Positions 1-8,478 of a stretch of 64,000 nt of DNA are shown here, piece after piece. Source of the DNA: Roseibium album (lineage in GTDB: Bacteria > Pseudomonadota > Alphaproteobacteria > Rhizobiales > Stappiaceae); the NCBI GenBank assembly GCA_001404055.1, contig CXTY01000011.1, positions 1 to 64,000 on the forward strand, in the 5' to 3' direction. The first letter of the stretch is position 1, and every line of letters starts with the position of its first letter. Made by a program: the position numbers and the translations under genes. Under the pieces are notes generated by a model. It did no database searches, was not told the DNA's origin, and worked only from the letters and a program-made list of their open reading frames with translations.

Positions 1-184
1 GGATCTCTGCGGTCTGATCACTCTCACCAGGACCCGCGGATTTAGAGAACTTCTTCTTCCAGGCGTAAAGCGAATGCGGACTGACACCAAGTCGCTTCGA
101 AACCTCCGCAACCGGATAACCCCGCTCGGTGATTTGCGCTACTGCATCACGCTTGAAATCGTCACTAAAACTAGAATTGCCCAC
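1..184 (-). CDS. IS3-family transposase OrfA, partial
   Basis: This is the N-terminal 61 residues of an OrfA (helix-turn-helix) transposase subunit, which binds the element's ends and is normally fused to the OrfB integrase by -1 frameshifting. The N-terminus reads VGNSSFSDDFKRDAVAQI, followed by the family's ERGYPVAEVSKRLGVSPHSL helix-turn-helix and YAWKKKF. A GTG start at 184 is chosen because AGGAGG lies five bases upstream. The frame is open to the window edge, so the C-terminus and orfB are not visible. The IS3 family assignment is firm; the group within it is not. Confidence 0.75.
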   Translation of the reverse strand, partial: MGNSSFSDDFKRDAVAQITERGYPVAEVSKRLGVSPHSLYAWKKKFSKSAGPGESDQTAEI

Positions 185-249
185 TATGGCCTCCTTGCCT
201 CAAATTTAGGAAAGAAAGCGTCTACAAATCCAGGGGCTATTCAGTTCCA
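1..249 (-). mobile_element. IS3-family insertion sequence, 5' end only
   Basis: The left edge of the window holds the first part of an IS3-family element read on the minus strand: an orfA start plus about 65 bp of upstream terminal sequence. The outer end is placed near 249, where the minus strand reads TGGAACTGAATAGCCCC, the TG-initiated, C-rich kind of terminus usual for the family. The other end and orfB lie outside the window, so neither the inverted repeat nor a target duplication can be confirmed. The exact boundary is inferred. Confidence 0.6.
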
Positions 250-403
250 GCGCCCGTGCCAGTTCAAAATTATGTGGTGCATTACCCAGTGCAATCCTCA
301 GGCACTTTGCATTCGCTTGCGCTGAGGAATGATTGAAAATCAAATTTGTGAGCAAGAGAACTGCAAATTTTGCAGACATTCTGAACATAAGAAATTCTAA
401 CAT
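250..403 (-). pseudogene. Possible 5' fragment of a secreted-protein gene cut by the IS
   Basis: A minus-strand frame starts at 403 with a plausible signal peptide (MLEFLMFRMSAKFAVLLLTN, then a small-residue stretch ending AQA) and runs as NAKCLRIALGNAPHNFELA to the presumed IS end near 249. It then continues into IS sequence and stops at 206. This is what an insertion into a gene for a secreted protein would look like, but the fragment is short and no family is recognised. Nothing else is recognised between here and 650. It could be a chance ORF. Confidence 0.25.
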
Positions 404-649
404 GAATGCACTGACACAATCACCGAATTCAACTATGGCATCGAACCAAGCACGCGCTTCAAACCAAAAAGAGACGAAATGAAACTACCAAGGGTTGGGT
501 AGTGCACGAATACAGTAGCTTGTTTTAGTTGCAATGCAAAGATACCCCCAATAATTCGTAATTTTTTCAATGCCAAATCCGTAAATTAATCGAATACTTG
601 CTATTATTACGACGTAAATTTGTTGTTCAGTAGTGAGGGAGGTTTGGTC

Positions 650-1129
650 ATGCTGCGTATACTTGCAGGATTAATTCTCGTTCTTGGATTGGGTTCGGCG
701 GCGACCGCTGAAGACATTGACAAGACAGTACTCACAATTTCTGGAAAAATTAGCGGCGAAGAAAGTGTAGATTTGTCTATTCGCCAGCTAACACAGCTAT
801 CTAGGGTAAGTTACACCACTTCAACACCGTGGCACGACGGCAAAGTTTCCTTTGAAGGTGTCTTGTTGGGCACATTGATGAAGCATGTAGGCGCAACTGG
901 GGAAAATGCGGAATTCATAGCGCTAAACGAATATCGCTCTACGCTTCCAGTCTCAGATTTCAAGGAACACAGCCCGCTGCTCGCGTACATGAAAGACGGT
1001 AAGTACATGACGATACGTGACAAAGGACCGTTGTTCGTGATCTATCCGTTCGATGACAAACCGGAGTTGAAAACCGAAGTGTTCTTCTCACGTTCTGTTT
1101 GGCAAATCAGGTCAATCGAGTTCAGATAG
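650..1129 (+). CDS. pruR: PruR-like periplasmic pterin-binding protein (sulfite-oxidase fold)
   Basis: Likely periplasmic pterin sensor for the c-di-GMP enzyme encoded next. The ATG at 650 is preferred over an upstream in-frame start at 620 because GGGAGG precedes it and a clean signal peptide follows (MLRILAGLILVLGLGSAATA). The mature part resembles the molybdopterin-binding domain of sulfite oxidase (ISGKISG opening, FEGVLLGTLM, PLFVIYPFDD, closing SVWQIRSIEF). The whole protein has no cysteine, so the residue that binds molybdenum in true oxidoreductases is missing. The stop is ten bases before dcpA. In Agrobacterium, PruR binds pterins and steers DcpA; the same architecture and gene order support the name. 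Length, 159 residues, fits. Confidence 0.75.
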   Translation: MLRILAGLILVLGLGSAATAEDIDKTVLTISGKISGEESVDLSIRQLTQLSRVSYTTSTPWHDGKVSFEGVLLGTLMKHVGATGENAEFIALNEYRSTLPVSDFKEHSPLLAYMKDGKYMTIRDKGPLFVIYPFDDKPELKTEVFFSRSVWQIRSIEFR

Positions 1130-1138
1130 GAAGTTCGA

Positions 1139-3109
1139 ATGACACGAGTCAATCTTTGGCACATGGCGATATTGGGAGGGTTCCTGATCACGCACTTCGT
1201 GTTCTGGACCTATTTCTATGTGTCATACAGCATTGAACAAGAACAGGTGAGATCGCTGGACTACGACACCGTCTGGTCCGCCACAAATGGAAGAAATGAA
1301 TTCTATCGCTTTTCATCCAGCGTGAACCGGTATTTGAACACGAATGACCAGTCAGACCTTGATGACGTATTGCTCAAATACGAAATATTGTTGGCACGAA
1401 TGGACACCTGGAGTTCGGGAAGCTTCAAGAATTTTCTAAATAACTCACCAGAAGAAAATAGTGTTTTTGAACAGCTCTCCTATGACTTGAGCGGGCTGTC
1501 TCCCATGTTGCAGAACCTTCCCAACGAGGGAGGTAGCACGGTTCAAACCTCGCTGCAGGAAATAGCCAAAAAAGTCGAGAAGATTGCCGGTAGATCCTAC
1601 CAATCGAGTATCGAGCGGTTTGCAGCTGAACGAAGAGATTTTCAGGATCGTCTGATGACCGAAAAGCGCATTGTGATGGGCTTGTTGGTGTTAGCGACAT
1701 GCCTGCTGGCTGTTGTCATGAGGCAGAATTGGATACTCAAACAGGCAAACGCACAAATTGCCGGCGATACAAACCAGTTGTCTTTCATGGCAAAGCACGA
1801 CGCTCTCACCGGCCTTGCAAACAGAACCCTTGTCGATGAACATCTACGATACGCGTCTGAGCATCTTGCCGCAGATGAGGTGCTGCTCGCAGTGGCACTT
1901 GACCTCGACGGGTTCAAGGCGATCAACGACACACTGGGCCATGCCGGTGGCGACGCTCTTCTCGTTGCTTTGTCTAAAAGGTTAAACGATTACGTTGATG
2001 GAATACCCGGAAAAAATTTGGCAGCCCGTGTAGGCGGCGATGAATTCCTGCTTCTTTTTTGGTGCCGGAAAAGAGGCATGGAATTCGAAACAACCATCCG
2101 ATTTCTGGCAGGTCAGTTCAATTCTCCGCTTGATACAACGATTGGCAGTCTTCTTGTGGGCACGTCAATTGGGTATGCCGTGGCAACCGAAAGAGAAGAA
2201 ATCGAAAGCGTTATTCTCAACGCAGATCTTGCGCTGACCGAGGCAAAATTGGAGGGACCAGGAACCGCATTGAGGTTTGCTACACCCATGCGCACAAGGC
2301 TTGAGCGCAGGCTTCAAATCGAAAGAGAATTGCCGAACGCGTTGCAGAATTCGCTGATCAAACCGCACTACCAGTTGCAGTTCAATATCGTCACAGGAGA
2401 ACCGATCGGTCTTGAGGCATTGGCGCGATGGAACCATGGCGATATTGGACCGGTATCTCCCATGGAATTCATTCCAATCGCGGAAGCAAGCGGTGACATT
2501 GTGGAACTGGGTCGGTTGATGCTGCGTGCAGCCTGTCGTGATGTTCTGTTTCTTCCGGATCACATGCGGGTTTCAGTGAACCTCTCGATGATCCAGCTGT
2601 TAAACGACGACGTGATTGCTCTTGTGACGGATACGTTGCGCGAAACAGGGCTTTCGCCCAACCGCCTCAAGCTTGAAGTGACCGAAAGCGTCATAATGCA
2701 CAATGTCGATCTGGTTGAGAGCGTATTGTCTAAAATTCAGGAACTAGGCGTCTCCATATCGCTTGATGACTTTGGCACGGGTTACTCCGCGCTCAGCTAC
2801 CTCAGCAATTTCAAGTGGGACGAGCTGAAGATCGACAGGTCCTTTGTCATCGCGTGTGAAACGTCACCCAAGGCGTTGAACATTGTCAATGTGATTAAGT
2901 CACTTGCGGACAAGATGAACGCTGACTTGTTGGTCGAAGGTCTCGAAACACGAGAGCAAGCGGATACCTTCAGGAAGCTGGGATGCCGATATGGACAGGG
3001 CTACTATTTCAGCAAACCAATACCTGTCGAGCAATTACGCGAATTCCCAATGAATGTTGATCAGGAAGAAAAGACACTTACAAAACTCGGTGCAGCTGCC
3101 CATAATTAA
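1139..3109 (+). CDS. dcpA: DcpA-like GGDEF-EAL diguanylate cyclase/phosphodiesterase
   Basis: Inner-membrane enzyme that makes and/or breaks cyclic di-GMP. There is one transmembrane helix near residues 8-30, a periplasmic sensor of about 145 residues with no recognised fold, and a second helix near 179-196. A GGDEF domain follows (DLDGFKAINDTLGH, then intact GGDEF near 299), and an EAL domain (GLEALARW near 424, EVTES, DDFGTGYSALSYL near 541, DELKIDRSFV, VEGLET). Both catalytic motif sets look intact, so the protein may be bifunctional. No RxxD inhibitory site is seen just before GGDEF. Its place directly behind pruR matches the Agrobacterium pair in which the periplasmic pterin protein controls which activity dominates; that direction of control is inferred here. 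Confidence 0.8.
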   Translation: MTRVNLWHMAILGGFLITHFVFWTYFYVSYSIEQEQVRSLDYDTVWSATNGRNEFYRFSSSVNRYLNTNDQSDLDDVLLKYEILLARMDTWSSGSFKNFLNNSPEENSVFEQLSYDLSGLSPMLQNLPNEGGSTVQTSLQEIAKKVEKIAGRSYQSSIERFAAERRDFQDRLMTEKRIVMGLLVLATCLLAVVMRQNWILKQANAQIAGDTNQLSFMAKHDALTGLANRTLVDEHLRYASEHLAADEVLLAVALDLDGFKAINDTLGHAGGDALLVALSKRLNDYVDGIPGKNLAARVGGDEFLLLFWCRKRGMEFETTIRFLAGQFNSPLDTTIGSLLVGTSIGYAVATEREEIESVILNADLALTEAKLEGPGTALRFATPMRTRLERRLQIERELPNALQNSLIKPHYQLQFNIVTGEPIGLEALARWNHGDIGPVSPMEFIPIAEASGDIVELGRLMLRAACRDVLFLPDHMRVSVNLSMIQLLNDDVIALVTDTLRETGLSPNRLKLEVTESVIMHNVDLVESVLSKIQELGVSISLDDFGTGYSALSYLSNFKWDELKIDRSFVIACETSPKALNIVNVIKSLADKMNADLLVEGLETREQADTFRKLGCRYGQGYYFSKPIPVEQLREFPMNVDQEEKTLTKLGAAAHN

Positions 3110-3194
3110 GGTATGCGCCTGACAGCTTCCACCGGCAGTTTATGCCAGAAGTTGGTCCAAGCAGACTTTTTGACCAGCACTGGAATTCCAAAAA

Positions 3195-4130
3195 ATGATC
3201 AAGCGACGCGATTTGATGCTAGCTGCAATCACGACAGGCAGCTCACTAGGCATGTCCTCAGCAGCATCTGCGAGCACAACCCGCTCCGATAGCGCTGAGG
3301 AGGTGCAACCCAAGTCCGGATTTTCGCTCGCGCTTGGGGGAGGGGCTGCAAAGGCATTTGCTCATATTCCAATTTTGGAAGCTCTGGACGAACTCGGTGT
3401 TAAGCCCATAGAAATTTCCGGAACATCAATGGGTGCAATTCTCGGTGGGTTTTACGCAAGCGGAATGACAGGCAAGGAAATTCGCGATTTTTCCGTCGAC
3501 CTTTTTACTCGAAAACCTCAGCTCCTGAACAAACTCTTTCTCAAGAACGGTCGAACTTGGTCTTCTTTGTTCAACATCTCGCAACCGGCCATTATTGACC
3601 CCGTTGTTCTGTTTGAAACAATATTTCCAACCAACCTGGCTGACACGTTCGAAGATCTCAATTTGCCACTAAAGGTCATGGCAACGGACTTCTATTCGCA
3701 ATCCGAAGTGATTCTGGAAAATGGGCCGCTGCTCCCTGCAATTGCCGCGTCATCGGCATTGCCGATGTTACTGACGCCAGTAAAAATTGACGGGCAGGTC
3801 CTTATCGACGGCGGTTTCGTCAACCCGACACCATTTGATGTGTTTGAAGGCAATGGTCATTTTACAGTTGGCGTTGACGTGACCGGCAGCGATTTTTCCA
3901 GGAAAGATTTACCCAGCGGGCTCGAAACCTGGATTGGATCGTTTGCAATCACGCTTCATTCGCTTGTTGCGGCAAAGCTCGAATGTTCAAAACCCGACCT
4001 GTTGATTGAGCCACCAATTGGCAAATTCATGACCATGGATTTTTTCAAGATCGAGGAAATCATTGCAGCTGCCGAACCGGCGAAAGACGAGTTCAAACGA
4101 AAACTGACGTCGCTTTTGGACGCTGGCTAA
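3195..4130 (+). CDS. Patatin-like phospholipase, Tat-type signal
   Basis: Serine acyl hydrolase of the patatin family (RssA-like), probably acting outside the cytoplasm. The N-terminus MIKRRDLMLAAITTGSSLG has the twin arginine and following residues of a Tat signal, with likely cleavage after SAASA. Patatin marks are present: oxyanion loop LALGGGAAKAFAHI near residue 46, nucleophile GTSMG near 76-80, and DGG (VLIDGGFVNPTPFD) near 205 supplying the catalytic aspartate. The 311-residue length suits a single-domain lipase. It follows dcpA by 85 bp and faces the convergent hydrolase gene, whose stop is only a few bases away. The substrate is unknown. Confidence 0.85.
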   Translation: MIKRRDLMLAAITTGSSLGMSSAASASTTRSDSAEEVQPKSGFSLALGGGAAKAFAHIPILEALDELGVKPIEISGTSMGAILGGFYASGMTGKEIRDFSVDLFTRKPQLLNKLFLKNGRTWSSLFNISQPAIIDPVVLFETIFPTNLADTFEDLNLPLKVMATDFYSQSEVILENGPLLPAIAASSALPMLLTPVKIDGQVLIDGGFVNPTPFDVFEGNGHFTVGVDVTGSDFSRKDLPSGLETWIGSFAITLHSLVAAKLECSKPDLLIEPPIGKFMTMDFFKIEEIIAAAEPAKDEFKRKLTSLLDAG

Positions 4131-4132
4131 AC

Positions 4133-5783
4133 TCATAAGGCCGGCGGGCGCTTTGCAAAAAGCTCCTTCAGATGGCGCGCCCGTTCGTCTGTCCATCCTG
4201 CAGGATTAACCGTCGTCGCCCAGGCATCAATATAATCTGGCGCGACGTAGTAGTGGCCGAACCTGGGAACATCCAGTGCAAACATGGAATCCAGCGCCAA
4301 CTGCAACATGGTCACGAATGGAAACCAGGAAAGCTTTTGTGAAACATCCGGAGCACGTGGTTCGTTGAGCCAGGCGGGTGGTCGAATGGAACTGTCATAA
4401 GTGAAGTTCACTATCGGATCGCTCCCGTAGTTCAAGAAAACCGCCCGGATCGGCCCCCCACGGCGTGAAGTCTCCTTCAAGCCCCCCATACTGGTCCAGA
4501 ACCCTGACGAACGAACCATTGCCGAATTTAGGTCGCCATGCGGGGCTTCCCGCGTTGCGATTGTCCCGGATGTGGGCCCAGTAGCGGGAGAAAAACGGCG
4601 AACCTGCCCACAAAGCCCCCTGGATCGGATCACCGAGCATGTCAAACAAGGGAAGGCTCGCTTGAGAGTTGAATGCACCCTGACTAAGACCAAAAACATA
4701 GAGTTCGGGTCTGCTGTCCTTTGGCAAAACAGTCCAGTATTCGTATATTGCGTCGAAAAGCTCACTGGCCTGCTCAACGCCGTAATCGGGGTGCGCAAGC
4801 AAAGACAGGAAGCTTGTTAAATAGGAGTATTGAACTGCTACGGTCGCAACATCCCCACCCAACATGAAATCAAGAGTGTCGTGAGCTCCGGGGTCCATCC
4901 AGCCCGTTCCTGTTGGAACCACGACCACAAGCGTAGAACGCGCAAAACCACCAGTGCGGATCAGCTCCTGCAACGCAAGATTAGCGCGTTCCTTCGCTGT
5001 TTCTGCAGACCTACGCCCGACATAGACGCGGATCGGATCCATTGCAGGTCCGTCCTCAAACTCAGCAATTTCGGCAATAGTAGGTGCCGTGCCGACAAAC
5101 TGCCGACCGCGACGACACATTTCCTCCCACCGCACCAACGCATCCGGGCTGCCCGTTTTTTCACTGGACTGCGGTTGAGCAATGTCCGGTTCGATATGGA
5201 TATCTGCTGCAAGAAAGGACGCGTCCGCTGCTCTAAAAGCATTTCGGATCAATGCGCCATCGATAGGCGCCCAGAAAACCCAGCCAACCAGCGCAATCGA
5301 AAGAACAATTCCAACCCGGCGCGGCAAAACTCTGTCGAGTTGCCTGGAAACCAGACGCCTCGTCATTCCAGCCAGCCTGAAGCAACACCACAGGAACAGG
5401 CACAACAACGCTCCAGCGAAAAAGATAAAGAACGGGGCACCGGTTTCCAGTGGTGGTAAATCAACAGCTGCTCTCGTGGCATTCTGCCAGGAGCCCGCTT
5501 TTGAAACGGAATAGAGAATAATGGCGAGACTTGAACCAAGCGTGGCCGCAATCCACCAATTGCGTATCCGCCCCGTTACTTCAGGCACTTCCAGGTACCG
5601 CCAAAGCGCCCTTGCCAACAACGCCACTTCAAAACCAAGACTGGCTGCAATTCCCCCGAGTGCCGCTTGTACGATTGGTTCCCGTGGCATCAGGGAAGGC
5701 GTAAGAGCAGCACCAAAACAGCTTACGGCCACGATCAGACTTATGGGTGAAAGATTGTCTTTGATCGTAAACGGCGGCTTCAT
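4133..5783 (-). pseudogene. Membrane alpha/beta hydrolase (Abhydrolase_9 family), frameshifted
   Basis: This is one gene in two frames. Frame A starts at 5783 (MKPPFTIKDNLSPISLIVAV), has about four N-terminal membrane segments, and carries the nucleophile motif GLSQGAF and then RVLDQYGGLEGDFTPWG. The family's C-terminal part continues in frame B from about 4455 to 4133 (RAVFLNYGSDPIVNF, WLNEP, LSWFPFVTMLQLALD, GHYYVAPDYIDAW). The frames meet in a run of six G (minus strand; 4454-4459). Dropping one G joins TPWG to PIRAVFLNYG and gives about 550 residues, the usual family length. As written, the protein ends with an unrelated tail at 4395. A sequencing error, a true knockout or slippage in the G run are all possible. 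Confidence 0.75.
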
Positions 5784-6198
5784 TTGCTGGTCTCAATTTC
5801 GGATTGAACAATTGGCAGAAATTGCAGCAATTTCTGAGCGCTTTGCAACTTCAAACCAAAACGCAGTTCATTGAGGTCACGTTGGAAACAGTGCGCCGAT
5901 TTGTCAAATTGAGAGTTTACCGTTTCACCGAAACATGAACTTTTCCGATATTCTGCGTAGGTTCGCACGAGCGTTTGCCTGGCAGAAAACTTACCGATTT
6001 GAGACTTGCCGAGAGGCGGATTGCGGCAAAATAAGAAGCCTGCGAGTCAGCGTTTGCCCAACGAATCTAATGTTCGGACCGGCTCGGCGCTACAATCTGT
6101 AAAGACAACAAGTTCGGCGGCCAAGAAACTGTCAACCGCAGTTCAGCTTTTCAATAGTTTGGCTTGCAGCCTCAATTACGTAAGCAATTCAAATCGTA
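5784..6198. other. Intergenic region without recognised gene
   Basis: About 415 bp between the start of the alpha/beta hydrolase gene and the end of the ABC transporter operon. Only short frames without family resemblance or ribosome-binding sites are present. It must hold the promoter of the hydrolase and the 3' end of the transporter transcript, but I see no convincing hairpin with a T tract, operator or RNA gene. Confidence 0.4.
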
Positions 6199-6504
6199 TC
6201 AGTTCTTCAAATAGAAACTGTACGCCAGGGCGGAGGCGAGGGCGAGTGCGACAACAACTGCAAATACGACCATGACGATTAGCAAGACTTTGCCAATCTG
6301 CCCAAAGCTCACTCCTGGTCTGCAAAATGGCATCAGATTGAATGCAAGGCCGGCTACCACAACGCCTATACAGCCTGCAGAAAATAGAAATTGGCTGAAG
6401 GGCTGGAAGATAGAGACAAGCGCTGCGACGCAAAGCCCGATAATCGAATATTCCAGTTTGCGTGCTTGGGATGCACTCATGCCCTGTGGTGTTTCTGCGC
6501 TCAT
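6199..6504 (-). CDS. Small three-helix membrane protein at the end of the ABC operon
   Basis: A 101-residue protein with about three hydrophobic helices (YSIIGLCVAALVSIF; FLFSAGCIGVVVAGLAFNLM; VLLIVMVVFAVVVALALASA) and a short polar N-terminus. Its ATG overlaps the stop of the upstream ATPase gene by four bases (ATGA), so it is translated with the transporter. No family is recognised. Rhizobial two-ATPase importers such as the glycerol transporter GlpSTPQUV also carry a small membrane protein of unknown role, but similarity to GlpU is not evident. It may be an accessory or assembly factor of the importer; that is inferred from position only. Confidence 0.65.
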   Translation of the reverse strand: MSAETPQGMSASQARKLEYSIIGLCVAALVSIFQPFSQFLFSAGCIGVVVAGLAFNLMPFCRPGVSFGQIGKVLLIVMVVFAVVVALALASALAYSFYLKN

Positions 6505-7589
6505 GACATCACCAATTGTTCGTTTTGGCCGAAGACCAGCGTCTGGTCAGGTTTCGGGACAATATTGAGGCGTTCGCCAACTTTGACCTTCTGTGACCGG
6601 TCTACAACGACACGTAAGTTCGTATTGTCGGTGCGTGCATGCAGCAGCGTTTCAGCACCCATTGGTTCGATGAGATCAATCTCGACGGACAGGCCTTCCT
6701 TGCTGCCCTCACTACGCAACTGAAATGCCCGCGGACGAATTCCCAATGTAACTTTAGACCCCGGGGAATAGTCACGGATCAACTTGCCGGCGTCAGATCG
6801 AAAATTTTGTCCAAACGCTTGAAAGTTCGTCTCGTCATCTGCCTGCGCGGTAAAGGTGGCAGGCAACAGGTTCATCGAGGGTGTTCCGATGAACCCGGCA
6901 ACAAACAAATTAGCAGGCCTACTGAAAATTTCATGCGGCGTAGCGATCTGTTCGACGCGTCCACCACGCATGACTGCAATCCTGTCGGCCATGGTGAGAG
7001 CTTCCAGTTGATCGTGCGTAACGATAACCGTCGCCTTGGAAAGGCCTGTCAGGATTTCCTTGATTTCACCACGCATGGTTTCGCGCAAAGTGATATCGAG
7101 GCGGCTCAACGGTTCATCAAAAAGAAAGCAGTTCGGATCTCTGACAACCGCGCGGGCGACCGCGACCCGCTGTTTCTCTCCTTCTCCGAGTTGTCCCGGC
7201 GTTCTGTTGGCAACCTCATGCAATTGTAACGCCGTCATGACAGCATCAACTAGCGACGCAATTTCCTCACGGCTCATGCCCACTGAACGAAGTGGGAAGG
7301 CAATGTTCTCCGCGACTGTCAAAGTGGGGTAAAGCGCGTAGAACTGAAACACCATGGCGATATCGCGCTCAGACGGTGAAAGATGATTGACAGGCTTGTT
7401 GCCTATATGGATTTCACCTTCGGTTTCCTGCTGAAGACCGGCGATCATTCGCAGGGTCGTGGTCTTGCCGCAACCCGACGGGCCGAGCAGGCAAAGCACT
7501 TCGCCATCCTCTATAGTCATGTCTACATCGCTTACGGCAAGCAGACTTCCGAAGCGTTTGGTAAGGTTTTTGACCCTAATCTGTCCCAT
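6501..7589 (-). CDS. ABC importer ATPase A (CUT1/UgpC-like), degenerate signature
   Basis: ATP-binding subunit of a carbohydrate-type importer. Visible motifs are Walker A GPSGCGKTTTL, Q-loop VFQFYALYP, Walker B CFLFDEPLSRLD and H-loop VTHDQLEA, followed by a C-terminal MalK-type regulatory domain with LGIRPRAF. The signature motif is unusual: where LSGGQ is expected the protein has LGEGEKQRVAVARA. At 362 residues it has family length. It is the fifth gene of the six-gene transporter operon, 10 bases after the last permease. The second ATPase of the operon (10941-12071) has the complementary defect, so the two very likely form a heterodimer. Confidence 0.9.
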   Translation of the reverse strand: MGQIRVKNLTKRFGSLLAVSDVDMTIEDGEVLCLLGPSGCGKTTTLRMIAGLQQETEGEIHIGNKPVNHLSPSERDIAMVFQFYALYPTLTVAENIAFPLRSVGMSREEIASLVDAVMTALQLHEVANRTPGQLGEGEKQRVAVARAVVRDPNCFLFDEPLSRLDITLRETMRGEIKEILTGLSKATVIVTHDQLEALTMADRIAVMRGGRVEQIATPHEIFSRPANLFVAGFIGTPSMNLLPATFTAQADDETNFQAFGQNFRSDAGKLIRDYSPGSKVTLGIRPRAFQLRSEGSKEGLSVEIDLIEPMGAETLLHARTDNTNLRVVVDRSQKVKVGERLNIVPKPDQTLVFGQNEQLVMS

Positions 7590-7599
7590 CTATCCGCTC

Positions 7600-8475
7600 C
7601 TACTTCTTGACTGTGCCAAAGGTGACGCCGCGTAGAAGATGGTTCTGCAACATGTAAGTGACTGCAAAAACGGGGACGAGGAACAGAGTGATGATTGCTG
7701 CCAGCAATCCCCAGTCCACACCCAACTGTCCGCCCATGGCGCGGGCCATTGCAACGGGAACTGTGCGTGTGTCACTTCCGGTCAAAAGCAGGGCGAAGAG
7801 AAATTCATTCCACGTCAGGATAAGCGCGAAGACAACGGTCGCCGCCAAACCAGCCTTCAACTGTGGCAGGCAGATCTTGAAAAACACAGCAAGATCATTA
7901 GCGCCATCCAGTCTGGCGGCATCTTCCACATCAGCCGACAGTTCGTCGAAGAAACTCTTCATCATCCAGACCGAGAAAGCGAGATTGAACATGGCGTAGA
8001 GCAGAATTATCCCGATGTACCCTCCCGAAAGACCCGTTACGCGGAACATCAGAAAGATAGGAACAATGACCACGATCGGCGGCAACATGCGCGTCGTCAG
8101 AATAACGAACAGGTAAGTGTCGTTGCCGCGAAGCGGGTACCGGGAAAAACCATAGGCAGCGAGCGTGCCGATAACGACAGCCAGCAGGACACCAGCGCCC
8201 GCGATAAAGATCGAATTGAAGAAATACAGACCCATGCCGGTCGAAAGCTGGTCGCCATCTGTCGTCACGCGGTAAAACACTCTCACAAAGTTGTCCAAAG
8301 TGGGTTCAAAGAACAATTTCGGTGGTGTTGCCAGAGCGTCCTGACGGGTTTTGAACGCCGTCATCACGATCCACAAAACGGGCGAAAAGTAGATCAGCCC
8401 GATGAAACCGGCGACCAGTGTTCTGCCCCAGCCAGCTTCCCGGAGCGCGCGGTTTTTCTTTTTCGTTGCAAACAT
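7600..8475 (-). CDS. Sugar ABC transporter permease (MalG-like)
   Basis: Inner-membrane permease of a CUT1 importer. It has six predicted helices, beginning with GWGRTLVAGFIGLIYFSPV and a long periplasmic stretch. The binding-protein-dependent transport loop is DAARLDGANDLAVFFKICLP, which contains the EAA-type motif (DVEDAARLDGA near residues 185-195) that docks on the ATPases. Length is 291 residues. It lies three bases after the stop of the MalF-like permease and ten before ATPase A, so it is co-transcribed. Confidence 0.9.
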   Translation of the reverse strand: MFATKKKNRALREAGWGRTLVAGFIGLIYFSPVLWIVMTAFKTRQDALATPPKLFFEPTLDNFVRVFYRVTTDGDQLSTGMGLYFFNSIFIAGAGVLLAVVIGTLAAYGFSRYPLRGNDTYLFVILTTRMLPPIVVIVPIFLMFRVTGLSGGYIGIILLYAMFNLAFSVWMMKSFFDELSADVEDAARLDGANDLAVFFKICLPQLKAGLAATVVFALILTWNEFLFALLLTGSDTRTVPVAMARAMGGQLGVDWGLLAAIITLFLVPVFAVTYMLQNHLLRGVTFGTVKK

Positions 8476-8478
8476 CGG

